Shown: one piece after another, positions 47,433 to 61,300 of the stretch
How positions within the stretch are numbered: the first letter of the stretch is position 1
How the letters are laid out: the number at the start of each line of letters is the position of its first letter
Assembly: GCF_033807715.1 (NCBI RefSeq)
Contig: NC_084610.1
Location: 5,451,769 to 5,515,768 of the forward strand
Direction: 5' to 3'
Length of the DNA stretch: 64,000 nt
From: Cololabis saira
Taxonomy: Eukaryota > Chordata > Actinopteri > Beloniformes > Belonidae
The notes under the pieces: model-generated
What the model was told of the DNA's origin: nothing
What the model saw: the letters and a program-made list of their open reading frames with translations, nothing else
The model's database searches: none
Position numbers and translations under genes: made by a program

Positions 47433-47535
47433 GGAGCGGGCCAAGTTCAGAACCCTGTGGAACACCACAACTGACTGAAATGTGTAGAGGACATCATTTC
47501 CATGAACATCTGAACTTAAATAAATATCACTTAAA
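47433..47535 (-). mobile_element. L2-like LINE remnant, upstream part
   Basis: The minus strand encodes CGVPQGSELGPLPL (RT motif before YADD; usual form GVPQGSVLGPLLF), interrupted by the hAT element at 47424. The boundary to the right is not clear. Confidence 0.6.
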
Positions 47536-50069
47536 CCAAAGCAAACCAAACCTTTAATCCCTTATTACGTGTTTAGCTCTAATAAAATGTAGTCATCAGT
47601 GTCATCAGAGTGGAGGTCCATCAGGTCCAGGACAGGGAGAGGACCATTGAGAGGAGATGAGGAGTCACCAGTTTCAGTACGATATGCGAAATCTGGACTG
47701 AAACCTTTGTACAGTTATGTTCGCAACCTTTTCACAAAAGACTGTTAAATTGAGCGAGAAATAGCAACTGTTTGGGGGGATTAATCTGCAGAAATAATTA
47801 AATAATGTGTAATGAATTAAAACCAGCCTTATCTCAACAATTACAAGAACTCACTGGTCAAAAAGCTGCAGTCTGGCAATAAAATCTCCCACTACGAGTC
47901 AATTTTCTTTACTCTCATTCAACAACAAATGCAGCTGGTTGCTATAAATTATGATGTGTCCTATGCCATTTCATTTACATTGTCAATGTCAGCGTTCGAT
48001 TTATTGTTTTATCTCCTGATGCAATTTTATTAAAATTCGATGTCATGTGAGGGTAGAAGCTCAATACACTGATGCCTTGGTAAAGATGGAGGTCAAGAAA
48101 GGAAAAATGATTGGCCCATACCTCATTTTTCAGTCCTTTCATATTTTAATAAAAAGACTAGGACTTAGCAGTCAAAAGCATTCAAGACTAAGAAGACTTT
48201 ATTTTAAACTCTGTGCACTCCATCCAAGAAGATGTAAATGACAAAATGTTGTAATGAGACTGAAAAAACAGCAAAGTACTCAAATCAGCTGTGTTAGCAA
48301 CTTTTGTTGTGTATTAATGACTTTCAAAAAGTATTACTAATCCAAATTAGGAGGTAAATGCATAGCAACAAGCTGCAGGATAGTCTTGAAGGCCTTGCCC
48401 TCTCTTCACACAAGACAATAATAGACAGCCATCCATCTTCCCATCTTAGTTCAAGAAGCTTTTCCAAGAGAACCTCCAATTGTAAACTGCTTCATCTCTC
48501 TTACTTCTTAACCCTCAACTAATTTCCCTCTTTTCTGCACTTATTCTGCAATTCACCATGTTCGTGGTGGCCTTTCTGTTTTTCCTCTGCTGTAAGTCAA
48601 TTTTGACAAAAAACATATGTAATAGGGAGTAATGAGATCAATCTTACAAGTGTTGATTCTGCTGAACAATGAAAAGGTAAGCTGCTACTTCGCTGGTGGC
48701 TTCAACATTTGCAAACTTCTATGGTTGCCATTTTAAACTTCCTACTTCCTGTTTCAATCTTCAAAATAAAAGGCTGAATGAAACTGGAAAAAATAACAAG
48801 AATTGCACGCACAAAATAAGTGCACCCAGAAATCAGAGCAGTCGCAAAAGAGCTAAAATGTAGTTATGCTTTCTTACAAAGCAAACTGCACGCAAATATA
48901 TGTTGGTAAACAGGTAAAAAAAAAAATATGCATGGATGTTTGTAAGAAAAAATTTGACCGATGTTCATCAAAAAATTACCAAAGGAAAAAAAAAAAAAAA
49001 TGAAGATAAAGGAGCATTTTCCAGCCGTCATTGTTTATCAGTGCAGTCACGAGGTGGCAGCTGTGAAGGCAAAGAGGAGGGAAGGTTCTGCAGGCGACGC
49101 CGCCACCTGCTCCAGATGTGGAGGGAAGGCACAGATGCACAACTTTAATTAGCCTTGCCAGAGGTGTCGCAGCATGATTACCCCGCGCCGCCCCAAGAGA
49201 ACGCCTGTCGCAGCGGGTGTGTGTTTGCATTTCATAGCTCTCCATGGGGAAGGGAGTTTGACAGCAGAGTGGAAGTGGGGGGCTTTGGAATAACAGTCTT
49301 GCTACCTTTTTTCACCTTTCTAAGTTTGGGACCACAACAGAAGTGTGAAAAGAAGAATAAAGTATGTGAAAATGGATGAATGAAGTGTGATTATGTGTCT
49401 TTATTCAGAAGCATGTCTGCGAGCATCGTTACGCTGCTATCTGCTTTATTATGGTTATTCCATCTGCCCGAGCAAACCTGAATGACCTAGTTGGGAATGA
49501 AATGTGCCATAAAGGAGCACTGATGGACGAGGAAGAACATGGTGCTAATGACACGGCTACATCCACACGACCGCTCTCATCTCATCTAATGAGGGCCCTC
49601 GTACCGTAAACAGCCACCTTTAATGGGGTTTGCAATCAAATGTCAACACGTCGCTCTCCTGATGACTTTTTGAAAGTGGGGCTGAATGACATTAGCTTCT
49701 CTCCTGCAGGCCGCTGTGAAAGGTGCGACTCAGGCAGCAGAGAGTTCAAGATAATTTCACCTTTCTGGGATTTTACAGAGAAAAAGACGTCAAACTGGCT
49801 CAGGTATTCCCATTGTTTTTTCTCATCTTAAAGTATGTAGATGAGTCCTGCAATCAGGAAATGTCACGAAGCTGAAATCTGCGAGGACACGAAGGTGCAC
49901 AGAACACAAAAGAAAACAACACATTGCCTATTGTGTGGAAATACAGGAGTGAGCTCTGTTGAGTCTCTGCCTGAGCTGCTTGTGTGTCTTGTTAATCTGA
50001 GTGAAATTAAGACCGGAGATGTTTTAATTAGCAGTTCCCAAGGGACACGTGGAAGTCAGTCTCCAGCTG

Positions 50070-50073
<4 letters not shown>

Positions 50074-50102
<29 letters not shown>
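50074..50102. repeat. (CA)n microsatellite
   Basis: About 14 uninterrupted CA units. Confidence 0.97.
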
Positions 50103-50104
<2 letters not shown>

Positions 50105-50472
50105 CGGTTCAGCATATCAATCTAACCAAATGTAACCTTTATATGTAAAACTGACACGTAATCATAAGAAAGTAACGTCAAAGGTGTCTGAGGAATTAGG
50201 AATCCCCCTACAGGTCTCAGGTTTCCCAGACGTCCTCGCACTGATGCTCTATAACTCATTTACAATAAGACAGGGAGAGTAACAGACACACAGAGAGGTG
50301 AACACATTCACCAAGGATGGATGGATGGATGGATGGAAGGACCTGAATGGGAGGCTGCAGCAGAAATAGAGTAAAAGTCTGGAATATAAATTTGGAAAAA
50401 GCCAAGAATTGTAACTGAATGTGACAGGATTGTGCAAAGACCACATGGGTAGGTTGTGTGTCCAGTCCAGCG

Positions 50473-50473
<1 letters not shown>

Positions 50474-50558
<85 letters not shown>
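50474..50558. repeat. (TG)42 microsatellite
   Basis: An uninterrupted TG array of 85 bp. It lies 370 bp from a CA array on the same strand. Confidence 0.98.
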
Positions 50559-50561
<3 letters not shown>

Positions 50562-52114
50562 ACCAAGCAGACTATAATTGTGTGTGTTGTACCTGCCGAG
50601 ACGCCAGTCCCCGCGGGTTTGCTCAACAGGGCAGCAAATCTCAGACTGCTCCATCCATTAAGGACGAGGATCAACTGATCCAGTCAGCATGGATGACACA
50701 CACTCGCTCCGCATCTGACAGCGTGATCGCCCACAAAGCATTCCTGAACATGAACAACATGCAGCTCCCACAAGGATGTTGTTCCAAATAAATCTGCAGA
50801 AATGTTCGCCGTGGAGTCTTCTCAAAAAGATTTTGTTTGCAAAGGAATACAGCTTACAAAAAATCCAAAAAAAGACTCTAAATGATCTTACCTAGAGCAT
50901 TATTTCAATTATATAATCAGCAGAAAATGTATTTAGCCGTGTGGCATTTTTCATAAACTCAGAGGTAGTTATGCTTTAATTATATTTCTTTGAAATCTTT
51001 TCTTCACGTTCGTTAGCATTTGTTTGTGCAAGGTTGCCAAACTTAATTAGTGATAAAAGTTTTAAATGGGCTTATAAACGCTTATAATACCGATTCTAAG
51101 AAGTGTTTAATTGGAATTTGAAGGTTTATTTCAAAGAATTTAAAGCACAAGAAAAAAGGATTGTCAGGAAAATAGTAACGGCACCTAACAACTGCAGCAA
51201 TCAGCCAGTAGATTATTATTAACTTCTCTCTTGAAACACTTCAGCCACCATTAACAGTCTACAAAATAGTTTACTCCATGCTTTCCTACCGTTGTCAGGC
51301 CGGGGACATGAGGATTGGTGCAGCGTAGCCAGATCATCCTGCAGGTTGTATTTGATAAAGTGAATCTTACAGCAGTGTCTGGTATCGTCCTCTGCAGGGA
51401 ACTAAACACCCCTTTGAGGAGGGACTATGTGTACATCATGATCAGGTATCTCACAGAAACAAAAAGAGCTATTTTACTATTTTTCTGCACATAACAGTTA
51501 GAAGGATTCCTTTTCCCTCAAGCAGGGTTGTGTGGAGTGCTTAGAAGTAGTTTGCGTCTTACCTGAAGGAGATTGCAGTCACGGCTCTCAGCTTGAAGTA
51601 TGATACAAATAGTGAGCTAAGCTAAAAGCTTCTTAAAGAGCCGACTTTCACAATTTGAAACAACTCAAACCTCACAAGAGCCTCATAAGCTGCCAAGTGA
51701 ATGGTGTCTTGGGGATTTTTGACACTTTTATCACTGCTGTGCCAGGCGATTACGGATATATTCTGCTGCCAAGAAGGTGAAGTGGCAAAGTAAACGGACA
51801 AGCGCCCTGCTAAGTTCCCTTAAACAGGCTTGGGTTCTGAATTTGGCCTGGTTTGGACAAATTTACCCCGACCAGCCCTCCCCATTCACGTCTCTTTTGC
51901 AGTGGGTCTGGTACTGCTCCCTTTTACAGTCAATGGGATGACTCATACAGGACCAGAGCCACGATTCAAAACGGTCAAGATTGCGGAAAAATTGTTCATG
52001 ATACATTAGGTCCACAAGTTTTTCCTACAGAAGTTATTCACTGGTGGTACTACTCCACTACAAACCATTATGGGTGTCCTTTGTTGATACTAGGCCGATT
52101 GTCGCTCTATCTAT

Positions 52115-52490
52115 AGCCCCTTTCACACAGCCAGTTCGAGGCGGGAACGTTGCGCCTTTAAGCCGCCTCGCTGTTCTGTGTGAAAGTCACGGAGGCGGAA
52201 TGGGGGGGCCAAGTGGCCCCACCAATAAGCCGGCAGCGGAGGTAGTCACAGAGCCGTCACAGAGACGAAACGGGGTCTGTGTGAATGACACAGCCGGCAT
52301 GCCGCTGACATGACGGTCGGACTGACGCTGTCGTCACGCCTCTGATTGCGGAACGCCGGCATGCTGTGTGAATTTACAGACGGGAGCGGCGTTATGCCGG
52401 CGTTGTATGGTTCTGTGTGAACCAACAAAGGCGGCGTATTGGCAGGACTTATTTACACCAATATTGCGGAATCTCTGTGTGAAAGGGGCT
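52115..52490. mobile_element. MITE with perfect 16-bp terminal inverted repeats
   Basis: agcccctttcacacag (52115-52130) and ctgtgtgaaaggggct (52475-52490) are exact inverses. TAT lies outside each end (52112-52114 and 52491-52493), compatible with a 3-bp target duplication as in PIF/Harbinger-type MITEs. The interior is GC-rich, with repeated ctgtgtgaa/ttcacac and gccggc boxes (gccggcatgc occurs twice, at about 52292 and 52354). No transposase is encoded. Confidence 0.85.
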
Positions 52491-52493
52491 TAT

Positions 52494-54750
52494 GTGAAGT
52501 TCTTCACTTCTGTGATCTACTAGTGTCACCTGAAAATCTAATTTGCATCCAGAGGAACCAGCCTCACTCTTTGTAAAGAGGAGGCTGGTCAGGGTAGGAC
52601 ATGCATGTCCTCTGGGATAGAAAGCCCATAAGGGATCATGCTAGGGTATCTTGGGGATTGATGCAGAGAGAAAAGGATCTGACAGAAACCAGATCATGAT
52701 CAGTACTTCTTTGAAATCTCTTCATATATTTGTATTTAAAGAAAGAAGAAAAATCAATACCCCTTCTAATGTCAGTGAAAAGGATAAAGGCAAGGATTTA
52801 AAGGGAACTGGAAGCACTGACAGGACTTGTGGGATAAACTGCAGTAACCGCTCTGCCATCTGTAAAAAAAAACTGCCTCTGAGGGTCATAAGTGACCCTG
52901 AACACAAGGCTGGAGAAGTGACAGGAACAGCTTTCCGCATGACACCTTGTCATAACTCAAAAATGAATGTGAGAGTTTGTCTTTTTTCAAACAGGGATTC
53001 AGAAGAAACGGCCATATAAAGGATGAAAAACGGCTCCTCAAAACAGTTTGCGTGAGCACAATTGCCCCCTGTAGGTAGATGAATTTCCTCCTCTGCACAG
53101 AAAGGAACATGGCATGTGTGCTGCAAAGCCAGCCAGGTAAAACTGCCGTCACGTCTCGGCAACAGGACTGATTTAAAAGCCAACGCAGAGAGAGAGAACA
53201 ATACTCCGGCTGATGTTTCATTTTACTGTAAAACATGTATGAGAGCTTAAGCTGTATTGATCCTGTGAACAGAACTGAAACAGACGATGATAAAAATATC
53301 AAGCCTCTTGTTGACATAAATCAATGCCACAAAAGGCTGAGTGCTTGGCGAGTTGAATTGAATTAAAGTTTATCTCATAATAGCAGCATGTGATTTACAT
53401 GCCAGACTGCACCGAAACACTGATGTGGAAGTATTTCATTATATGTGCCTGTAATCTGAATGTTACATCTGTTTAAGTGATTTTTATGAAATGAACACAT
53501 CCGTAGTCCTTTAAGCTACCACCATGGAAAGAATCACCAACAAGCATTTATTCTAATGGTGCCATTACTTAAGTAAATTAATATCAAATTAACAAATACT
53601 TCTATGTCAACATATTTGCCGAATGCATAGAAATCTGTAAATGTGATTTGTATCGTCAAACAAAGAAGTGGTGGGAGTTTAATTAATTAAGTAAATTGAT
53701 TTTTCTTCATTAATATGCAAAGTGTTACTCAAATGGAAAATCAATTCACTCTGCAGGAGCTGTGTTGGGTTTCTACCACGATGAAGTGATGGCCTGCATA
53801 CGCACCCACCAAAAAGGTGGAAAGTTTCCGCCTTGCGTTCCTGTCTTTTTTTTGTCTCCCAAGCTTCATTCTTCTTTCTCTAGCCGAGACCGCCTTTCTT
53901 ACTGTATCTCCGTCTCCTGCAAAGATATACGATCGCCGGGCCTCCGTTCATTTAGTGGTCTGATCTTCTTGTCATAAAGCATGTGTGAGGCCGTGTTGGG
54001 GGCGACGGCAGTGGGAAGATGCCAATTTATGAGGGTGGGCAGGGTAGTTTTGCAGTTTTACAGCCCTGTGATTTATATCGACTCCCGGCCGAGGCATTCA
54101 GTCACAGATTATATTCTCTTTTTTTGGCTCGGCGGCGGCTCCTCGAAAACCTGTACGTTCTTTGACCTTCACCTATGATGACGACCCCCACTTCCCCGCT
54201 TTTTTCCCAAAAGGTAATTGTGTGTTTGTCCTTGGGGGGGAGTGTGCAGCTTGTATCATTTAGGCGAACAGCGCCGCTCCAGCCTGTGCCATTTAAAAGG
54301 CTCATTGGACCACAGAAGGGAGGTCAAGCTAATTTGAATTCAACAAAAGACAGATTAACTCTTGGATCCCTGAACGGGGATGTCAGAAGGTTAAGACTTA
54401 ATACATATTCTTTTTTAATTGTACGTTTCACTGATCTGACACGAGGAACATGACCTGTAGAAGGAGGCGTACAGAACTACTGCACTGATGAGCACCGATG
54501 AGGAAGTCGAGAAAATGATTCAAATTAATCACCACATTTTTGGTGAAAATTTGAAAAAAAAGAAAAAACTAATTGGTCTAACTTCTTCCCCCATCATCCT
54601 CACAAACCCAGCTAGTAATCATATCCCTTTATATTTTGGCATATTTAAACTTTCATAACAACGGATAATCTTAAAACATTATTGAATGTTTCTGCAGATA
54701 GTTAACATATAAGTCTGGGGTTTTTTCCCACTTCCAGTCAAAGGAAGCTG
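52494..54750. other. Intronic stretch, nothing recognised
   Basis: No repeat family or exon. The 122-codon plus frame at 52651-53019 and the overlapping 143-codon minus frame have no recognisable domain. Confidence 0.5.
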
Positions 54751-54758
54751 TACTGTAG

Positions 54759-55784
54759 TACGGCTGCCTGATTCTGGATAAAACGAGTATCACGATTCTT
54801 TTTTAATTGAGATCGCGATTCTCTGGCACAATTTTTTTTGCAAATTGAAATTTTTCTTGACACAATTCAAACCCTTATCCCTTATCCCCATTGAATAAGT
54901 ATAATAATAACAGTAATTAGAATGATATATTAATAATCTGCTGTTCTAAATTAGTTTCTGCTTATATTTACTATCAAAGTAATGATGTCAATGTAACTCT
55001 TGATATTAAGGAATTTAATTGCATATTTCTTTACTATCTTTAATTATTTATTGAGTATAATGTTTTTAGTTTGTACCCGGTAAAACAGATCTCTCTTGAA
55101 AATCAGACTTTTTAGTGTAAATAAATAAACAATTCATTATTATTCAACAGCGCCGGGCCAGTACAATAGACCAAAAGCAAGGCCAGGACAGGATGTGCCT
55201 CACACGTGCACAATTCATTTAGGGAGGGGAGGGTTGAACATCTCCATCCACGGCTCTGACTGGAGCAGGGAGCGGCTCCCACGGCAGCACCGGCTGCTCG
55301 CTGACAAACTAGTGAAAAGGAGTCTCCAATAAGAACTAACAAAGTGGATACATTTGTTGCTAGAAACCCAATTTTCAATTCAATTCAAAAGTCTTTATTT
55401 CAAACATGATGGCAGTATAAAGAAACTAACATGCTTAAACATACTTACACCAGGAATGCCATGTTTTTAAAGGAGTAGGAAGAAGTAAAAAAAACGTATG
55501 AACTCCTACCCCTACTCACTAAATATAGCATCAAAGTTACTAAGTTAGCAACCCTGCTGCAGGGCCGGCGGGCTTTCTCCACCAATCATAACCCTGTCAT
55601 AAGTCGAGGGAGAGGGCAACGACAATGCAACTGTTGGGTGTTGAGGAGCATTTGAGAAGCTCCAAGGAAACTTGGAGGAAAATAGAAGAATTTCTTTGTG
55701 AAATAAAATGCAGAATTGGAAATTAGATTGCATGTCGGTGTGAATCAAGATTGCAATTTTTAAACAATTTATTGAGCACACCTG
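54759..55784. mobile_element. hAT-like non-autonomous element, decayed
   Basis: The left end tacggctgcctgattctgg and the right end (inverse caggtgtgctcaat) fit the teleost hAT terminus 'CAGGGCTGCACGATT'. Subterminal atcgcgattctc is also typical. The flanks tactgtag and tattgtat agree at 6 of 8 positions, consistent with an old 8-bp duplication. It contains a LINE tail at 55373. Confidence 0.62.
55373..55550 (-). mobile_element. LINE 3' end nested in the hAT element
   Basis: On the minus strand the sequence ends in an aataaag signal (55393-55399), then acttttgaattgaattgaa, a (ttgaa)n tail as in CR1/L2/Rex LINEs. No coding part was recognised, so the upstream limit is approximate. Confidence 0.5.
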
Positions 55785-55792
55785 TATTGTAT

Positions 55793-57950
55793 TCAATTTG
55801 TTTTCCATAACAAGTTGGAGGATGGGAAAAATAGGAGGATTGGAAAAAGGTTGAACCCCAAACCAGTATTGTATGATTTCCAGAGGCCCCCAGTTGAGTA
55901 CGTATTGGTTAGTAGAAAAAATTAATCCATGTTACTTTTGACTTGGTCACACTATTCATAGTGTCGGACTTGTAGCAGTCGACTATTCTCTCTTTTAGTT
56001 TTTTTACCCTTCACTTCAACTGTGTTCCTAAGTCATCGTTTAGTTGCCTGGGGCAACTGAAGAACTTGACTAGAGTATACATAGAAATAAAAAATAAAAA
56101 GATATTGGTTTGGTCCTTCGACTTTGCAAAAATACCACTCCATACCCTTTGGTGGCTGTACTGTCACTGTTTCCCAACTGCCAATAAAATGAATGAAGTC
56201 AAAGTCAAAGAAAAAGAAATAAAGAAGCAAGTTACTGTTACTTTGCTTAAATGAATATGATGATAAAGCTGAGACGGATGGCACCCAAAGCTGAGGGACA
56301 ACCTTGTCTTTAAGCTTTGCCATAGGCATTGACCACCCTACGCAACCAACTCCTGAATTAATAGCTAAGGAGTTGCTTTTAGAAATTTCAACATCTTAAA
56401 ACTCTATTTCAATCAATATTATCAAACCAGCAAATACTTAAATGAAGGCATAATTTTGTATAAGATTTCCAATTTTGTCCTTTCCTAGCAAGCCTTTGAT
56501 AAAGATCTATCTCTTGGACAAAGACGACACCTGTGGGCCAACCTCTGTGACTGTTCTGCACTGTGCCTGGGAACATTTGGACTCGCCACAGTTTCTCTCG
56601 TTTCCAAATGCAGCAGTCGGAGTGTTTCCACCTCCAGTTAAAAGACTTTTGTATCACACTTGGCAACAGGAGAGAATGAGACAGAGGTCACAGAAGGGGA
56701 AATCAATCCACTTCCTCCAAAACACAGAAAGTGGCTTACCGTTTCACCCCCAGCGGGATACACAAATCCATTCCTACACTCTGTGTTGTGAGCTCTTATG
56801 CCTTATTTTTCTCTTTATTTCTCTTTTTCCAGCATTTTTTCTATCTCTTTCTCTCCATCCATCCCTCCTTCTGTCCCTCTCAAGCTGAACTCCTGGCCTC
56901 CCTCCTAGCATCTAAGAAAAATCCACACCTGGGAGCGTTTTAAAGCCCCGCTCTTGTTAAGTTCAAAAGACAAATAGACACCATCTCCTACGCTTGTTTC
57001 CGCTGCTTTCCCTGCTGTCATTGGGGAGGGGGCTCAGGTACGAGCGCTGCGTGGGCAGCGGGAGATGCAATCCAGCATGTACCTACTGCACTTTTTGTCG
57101 TCATCCTTTTTGACTAAGATATCAACCAACATAACAGTATTGGTGAAACAGCTCAGCTATTTTCTCCCGGTGCTGTTAGCTCCAAAGTGTCGGAACAGGA
57201 AAAAACCCATTTTCTGATTTAAAAGAAAAAAAAGAATCATGTTACAGTACAAATAATGGGCAGCAAGGGGATGTTACACGCTGCTGAGGGAAAACACCAC
57301 ATCAAAGAAGCCGGGCTGCTTTAGAGAGGCAGCGATGCAGAGCGGCAAAGGTAGTGAAATTATTTGGATTGCAGGCCAAAGATACAGATGCATTTACACT
57401 CCACCAAGTAAGCTTATTCATTTTGTCATTTTACTCTCCTGCAAACTAGGTAAATGGAGTAGAAATACATCCTCTCCTTGAATTCAGAGATTATTAGGAG
57501 AAACTGCAAAAATTGCATGGCGGAAAACAAAAAGGTGGGAGTTGATGGCATTACACTACAGCAAAGATATCTGAATACAACACTATTTTTATGGTTTATG
57601 AGCTTTTATAACTTCCACAACATCATCTTGGAGTAAAGTGGAAAGAAAACAACCCAACAGATTTTTATTTGCTGTAGGGACACTATCTAATTACAATATT
57701 TCTGATAAATATGGCAACTTTGTGATCAGGTTAAAATAAATCAATATTTACTCTGGAGCAACATCTGAACTGAAACTCATCCTCAGTGAAGCATATGGTG
57801 GGACACAGGTAAGAATTACTCCAAAAATTAATTGTTGTGATGTGAATCTCCATATTTTTCCGCTTCTTCTCATCTGTCATTACGTTCTGTGTAAAATTCT
57901 GGAACCTGACATGTGTGAACGGCACATATTTAGTCAAGAGGTCATATAGG
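55793..57950. other. Intronic stretch, nothing recognised
   Basis: A pyrimidine-rich tract lies at 56805-56885. The 137-codon frame at 56475-56888 has a hydrophobic, low-complexity end and no family match. Confidence 0.5.
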
Positions 57951-57954
57951 GGAG

Positions 57955-58375
57955 TCATCAAACCATGTCCTTATATTTCTTGCATTGTGGCCTGAAGAGA
58001 AGTGGCCTTTCTCCAAACAGTTGCCCCAAAGCTCCGATCATAACATTGTCGTGGTGTGCTGAAGCATTAAGATTCACCGGAGAAACGGGAGATACGGGCC
58101 CGAGCCCAAACCGGAGCATTAGCTGAACCCAGATCCACCCAATTTACTGCCAAACGAAGAAATGTGATTGATCACTCCACAGAACACGTTTCCACTGCTC
58201 CAATGTTGATGACCTTCACGCCAACTTTATCCAACACTTTGTGTTCGACTTGGTGATTTGAGGCTGGAATTAAGTTGCGCAGCCATGAAAACTCAAACCA
58301 TGAAGCTTCTGCTTCAGCAACCTGGAATGTTCTTACTGTGAAGCGACAGTGCTCACCACCAATCCACTGTGGGAT
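57955..58375 (-). mobile_element. Tc1-like transposase remnant, central part
   Basis: The minus strand gives EQWKRVLWSDQSHFFVWQ at about 58200-58150 (usual 'W..VLWSDESRF..W', the second catalytic Asp region), then WIWVQ and GALGQLFGERPLLFRPQC. The catalytic-site neighbour SDE has become SDQ. Stops break the frame. It is oriented like the Tc1 fragment at 42.1 kb but covers a different part of the protein. Confidence 0.75.
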
Positions 58376-58379
58376 TCAT

Positions 58380-61300
58380 TTATCGTTCAGAATTTGAGTT
58401 AAACCTAGCTTTTAAAACACCTTTATTTAAAATCCTAGCAGGCAATTCGGCCCGAGTCATTGATTTGAACATTATCTGCTAAGGAGATTTTACTGGCAAG
58501 ACACAAAATAGTTTTATTTCCACAAAGTATATTGCAGCCCTGTGGATGAACGAAGGATTAAGAGAAATGTTGACAGTGACTCACCAGTGATGTGTACTTC
58601 CCGGTAAGGTTATCCAGCACTTCAACAGTTCAACATGGAGCTGCAGTGAAGCAGACAGCTGGTTTTCTTCCCAAGCTTTTGTTGAAAGCAGGAGCACAAT
58701 GGCCACTGTGAGAGACGAGCTGTTAAAAAGTGCTTTTATTCTGCTGAAATCAGTCTTTCAGACGTACACACACGCCATGAAAGTCACCCAGCCGGCTAAG
58801 CATCATCCACCACGATGTACGGCGGCATGAGCCGAGGGCACGCTGCCATGGAAACTGAAAACACATCCAAGACAGATATGTGCTCTTTCAATCCGTGACC
58901 TTCAGGGTGAAAAAGAGGGCCATGTTTTCCTCCTGCTGTCAAACGGATGTTTGATTTTTGACATGATTTTGAGCACCGTTTGCTGCCGTGCAGGTTTCCT
59001 TTTTTTCTTTCCTTTCTTTGAAAAAAGTTTTCTATTTTCTCCGGGACTCAAAAGTCCAGTTTTGGTTCATGAATGCAAAATGGATCACTCACTTTCTCTG
59101 TCGCCATCACATGCTTTCTCTTTCTCGACTGGCTAGATGTCCAAGCTTTACAGAAACTGAGGATTGCATTGTATTACCTCTTCCTTTAACAACACTTCAC
59201 ATTGGGAATGTGGTCATGTGGCAATTGTGGAGCCTCGAAAGGGAAATATTTTCCTGTTCCATATGCTGGATAGATGATCGGGGTCTCATTTCACCATTTT
59301 TGTTCCTGTGAGTGACAGTTGTGGACTGCAGGGAGGCTGGTATAGCTATAAAGCTGTGCTCTTGTAACAGTCGCAGACTGTAGTATGGCACCGTGCTGCT
59401 GTTAAGCAAGACATTCCTTGAAAAAGACATCAGCGTAGAAGCTTTTGTTTCTCCAAAATTTAATTGCATTGTTCGTCATTAACTCGTAGTCCTTTCATAC
59501 CCAGTGACGTTAGAATGTGTTAAAACTCTCCATTACTCTCACACTCAAAGCTTCTGGTGGTCGTCAGCTTACATTTACTGTGACATTCAGTGAATCATAC
59601 AGTTCACCATCGGAAAGCTCTTGATTTCTACTCAGAAACTGCTGTAAATACGTGTGTGACCCTGTCCACTACATCTTCTTCTCTGACACCTTGGACTGAA
59701 GAAATCATTTTCAATGCTTTCTTGTTAGTTGGCACATGCCTTGAACAACCTGAGACTAAATTTAAAACCTAATGGCTAGATAAAATGGTTTAAATGATGC
59801 ACAATTCATAATCTGATTAGTCGGATGATCCTTTCAAAAATCAATAAATGAATTGACTATGAAAATAGTTATTTGCAGCCCTGTTAGGGTGTCAATGTTC
59901 ATGAAGGATAAAGACAACATGAATCAAAGCAATTTCGAATTAGAACAAAATATCTATTTGCAGCTAAATGCAATTTATGTTAGCATTTGTGGCAATCTAC
60001 CAATACCAAATAAATTGCTCTTTTTCTCCATAAATATCAAATCTGTTTCACCTCTATTGAAGTGGAGAAAATAAACTGAATGAATAACTGTCCTGTTAAT
60101 ACACGTTCACTCTACTTAGAAAGTTAGTCACCTTGATTTCTGTAGGGAAACCCAAGCCACCAAGTTTTTAGTTTCATCAGAGGCTTAAAATAGTAATTTA
60201 TTCTGCAGTAGGCCACATGCCCATGTGCTAACATTAAGTGTCATTTTGCTGCAATTATATATTCAGTTCTCACCTTAAAACTAGTACTCATCCCCCAGGC
60301 GTGTTTTGACCCCAGAATGTTCCTTAAACAACAGTTTCTTAATTGCAATTTCAGATTCATAAAAAAGGGGTCAGAAAGACAGACAAAGGACATTAAAAGT
60401 CTTCCAAAAGTAAAAAAAATGTCTTACATACATACATACTGTACACTGTCCATTGAGAATAAGGCAGAGGGACACAAACACTAAGCAAAACATCTGAGAA
60501 AAGTAAGTTGGATGTTGAAATGTGCAGAAAGAAGGAGAAAAAATACATGTCCCTGCATTCAGGTTGTTAGACCCCTTGGTCTATTTATGTTTCTTTCTTC
60601 CTCTCATACATACAACTCACAGACAAGAAGTCATCCAGCCCCTCAGAGCATTAAGCCTGACATAAAGGAAGAGGATAAAAACACTTATTTTTGATGGCCA
60701 CTTCAAAGACCATTACTGCTGCCTCTGAAAAGTTACCAGAGGGTGGAAGTTCTTTTGAGTGTCAAAGAGCAGAGTGGAGAGGTTGTAGAGGAGGGGGAAG
60801 CAATCATCCTCTTTTTTCCTCCTCTTCATCTCCTCCTTTTTCGGTTTTAACCAAGTTGCTTGTTCCTTTAATTGCAAGCTCTGAAGGAATACTAAATAAA
60901 CACGATCAAGGGGGGACTGCAGAACTCTGGGACGTAAGGCAGCCCCAGTGGCTGTTGGTGAGGAGCACATAAGCCCACAGACAGATGAACTGGTTTTTGA
61001 ATTGAGTGAAAGTAAAACAACAAGCAGATGGGGTGAAAAGGACAAGTCGTTTTATAGCTGGACATTTTGTGGCGGAAAGGATGAGGGGTCATATAGGTTT
61101 GGATGTTTCTTCATGCTGTTGCTTCTGTAAAAGGTCATCTGAATGTTTAGCACCTAACAATGTGACCTTTTTTTTGTGGTTTGGCCAATACACATTAGTT
61201 CCGCGTGAGGCAGAATATTACTGCTACGGCAAATGGTTTGACTCCAACACCAGGGTTACACATTATGGTTTGCACAAGACTAACAGATGGGAAAAGCCAG

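Larger units (their letters stand above)
47536..52110. other. Intronic stretch with CA/GT arrays
   Basis: Apart from the listed microsatellites and a (ggat)n tract at 50317-50336, nothing was recognised. There are A-runs at 48916-48926 and 48986-49000. Confidence 0.5.

Noticed and set aside
52651..53317. Overlapping 122-codon plus and 143-codon minus ORFs
   Set aside because: Neither shows a family motif. Overlapping open frames on both strands suggest chance.
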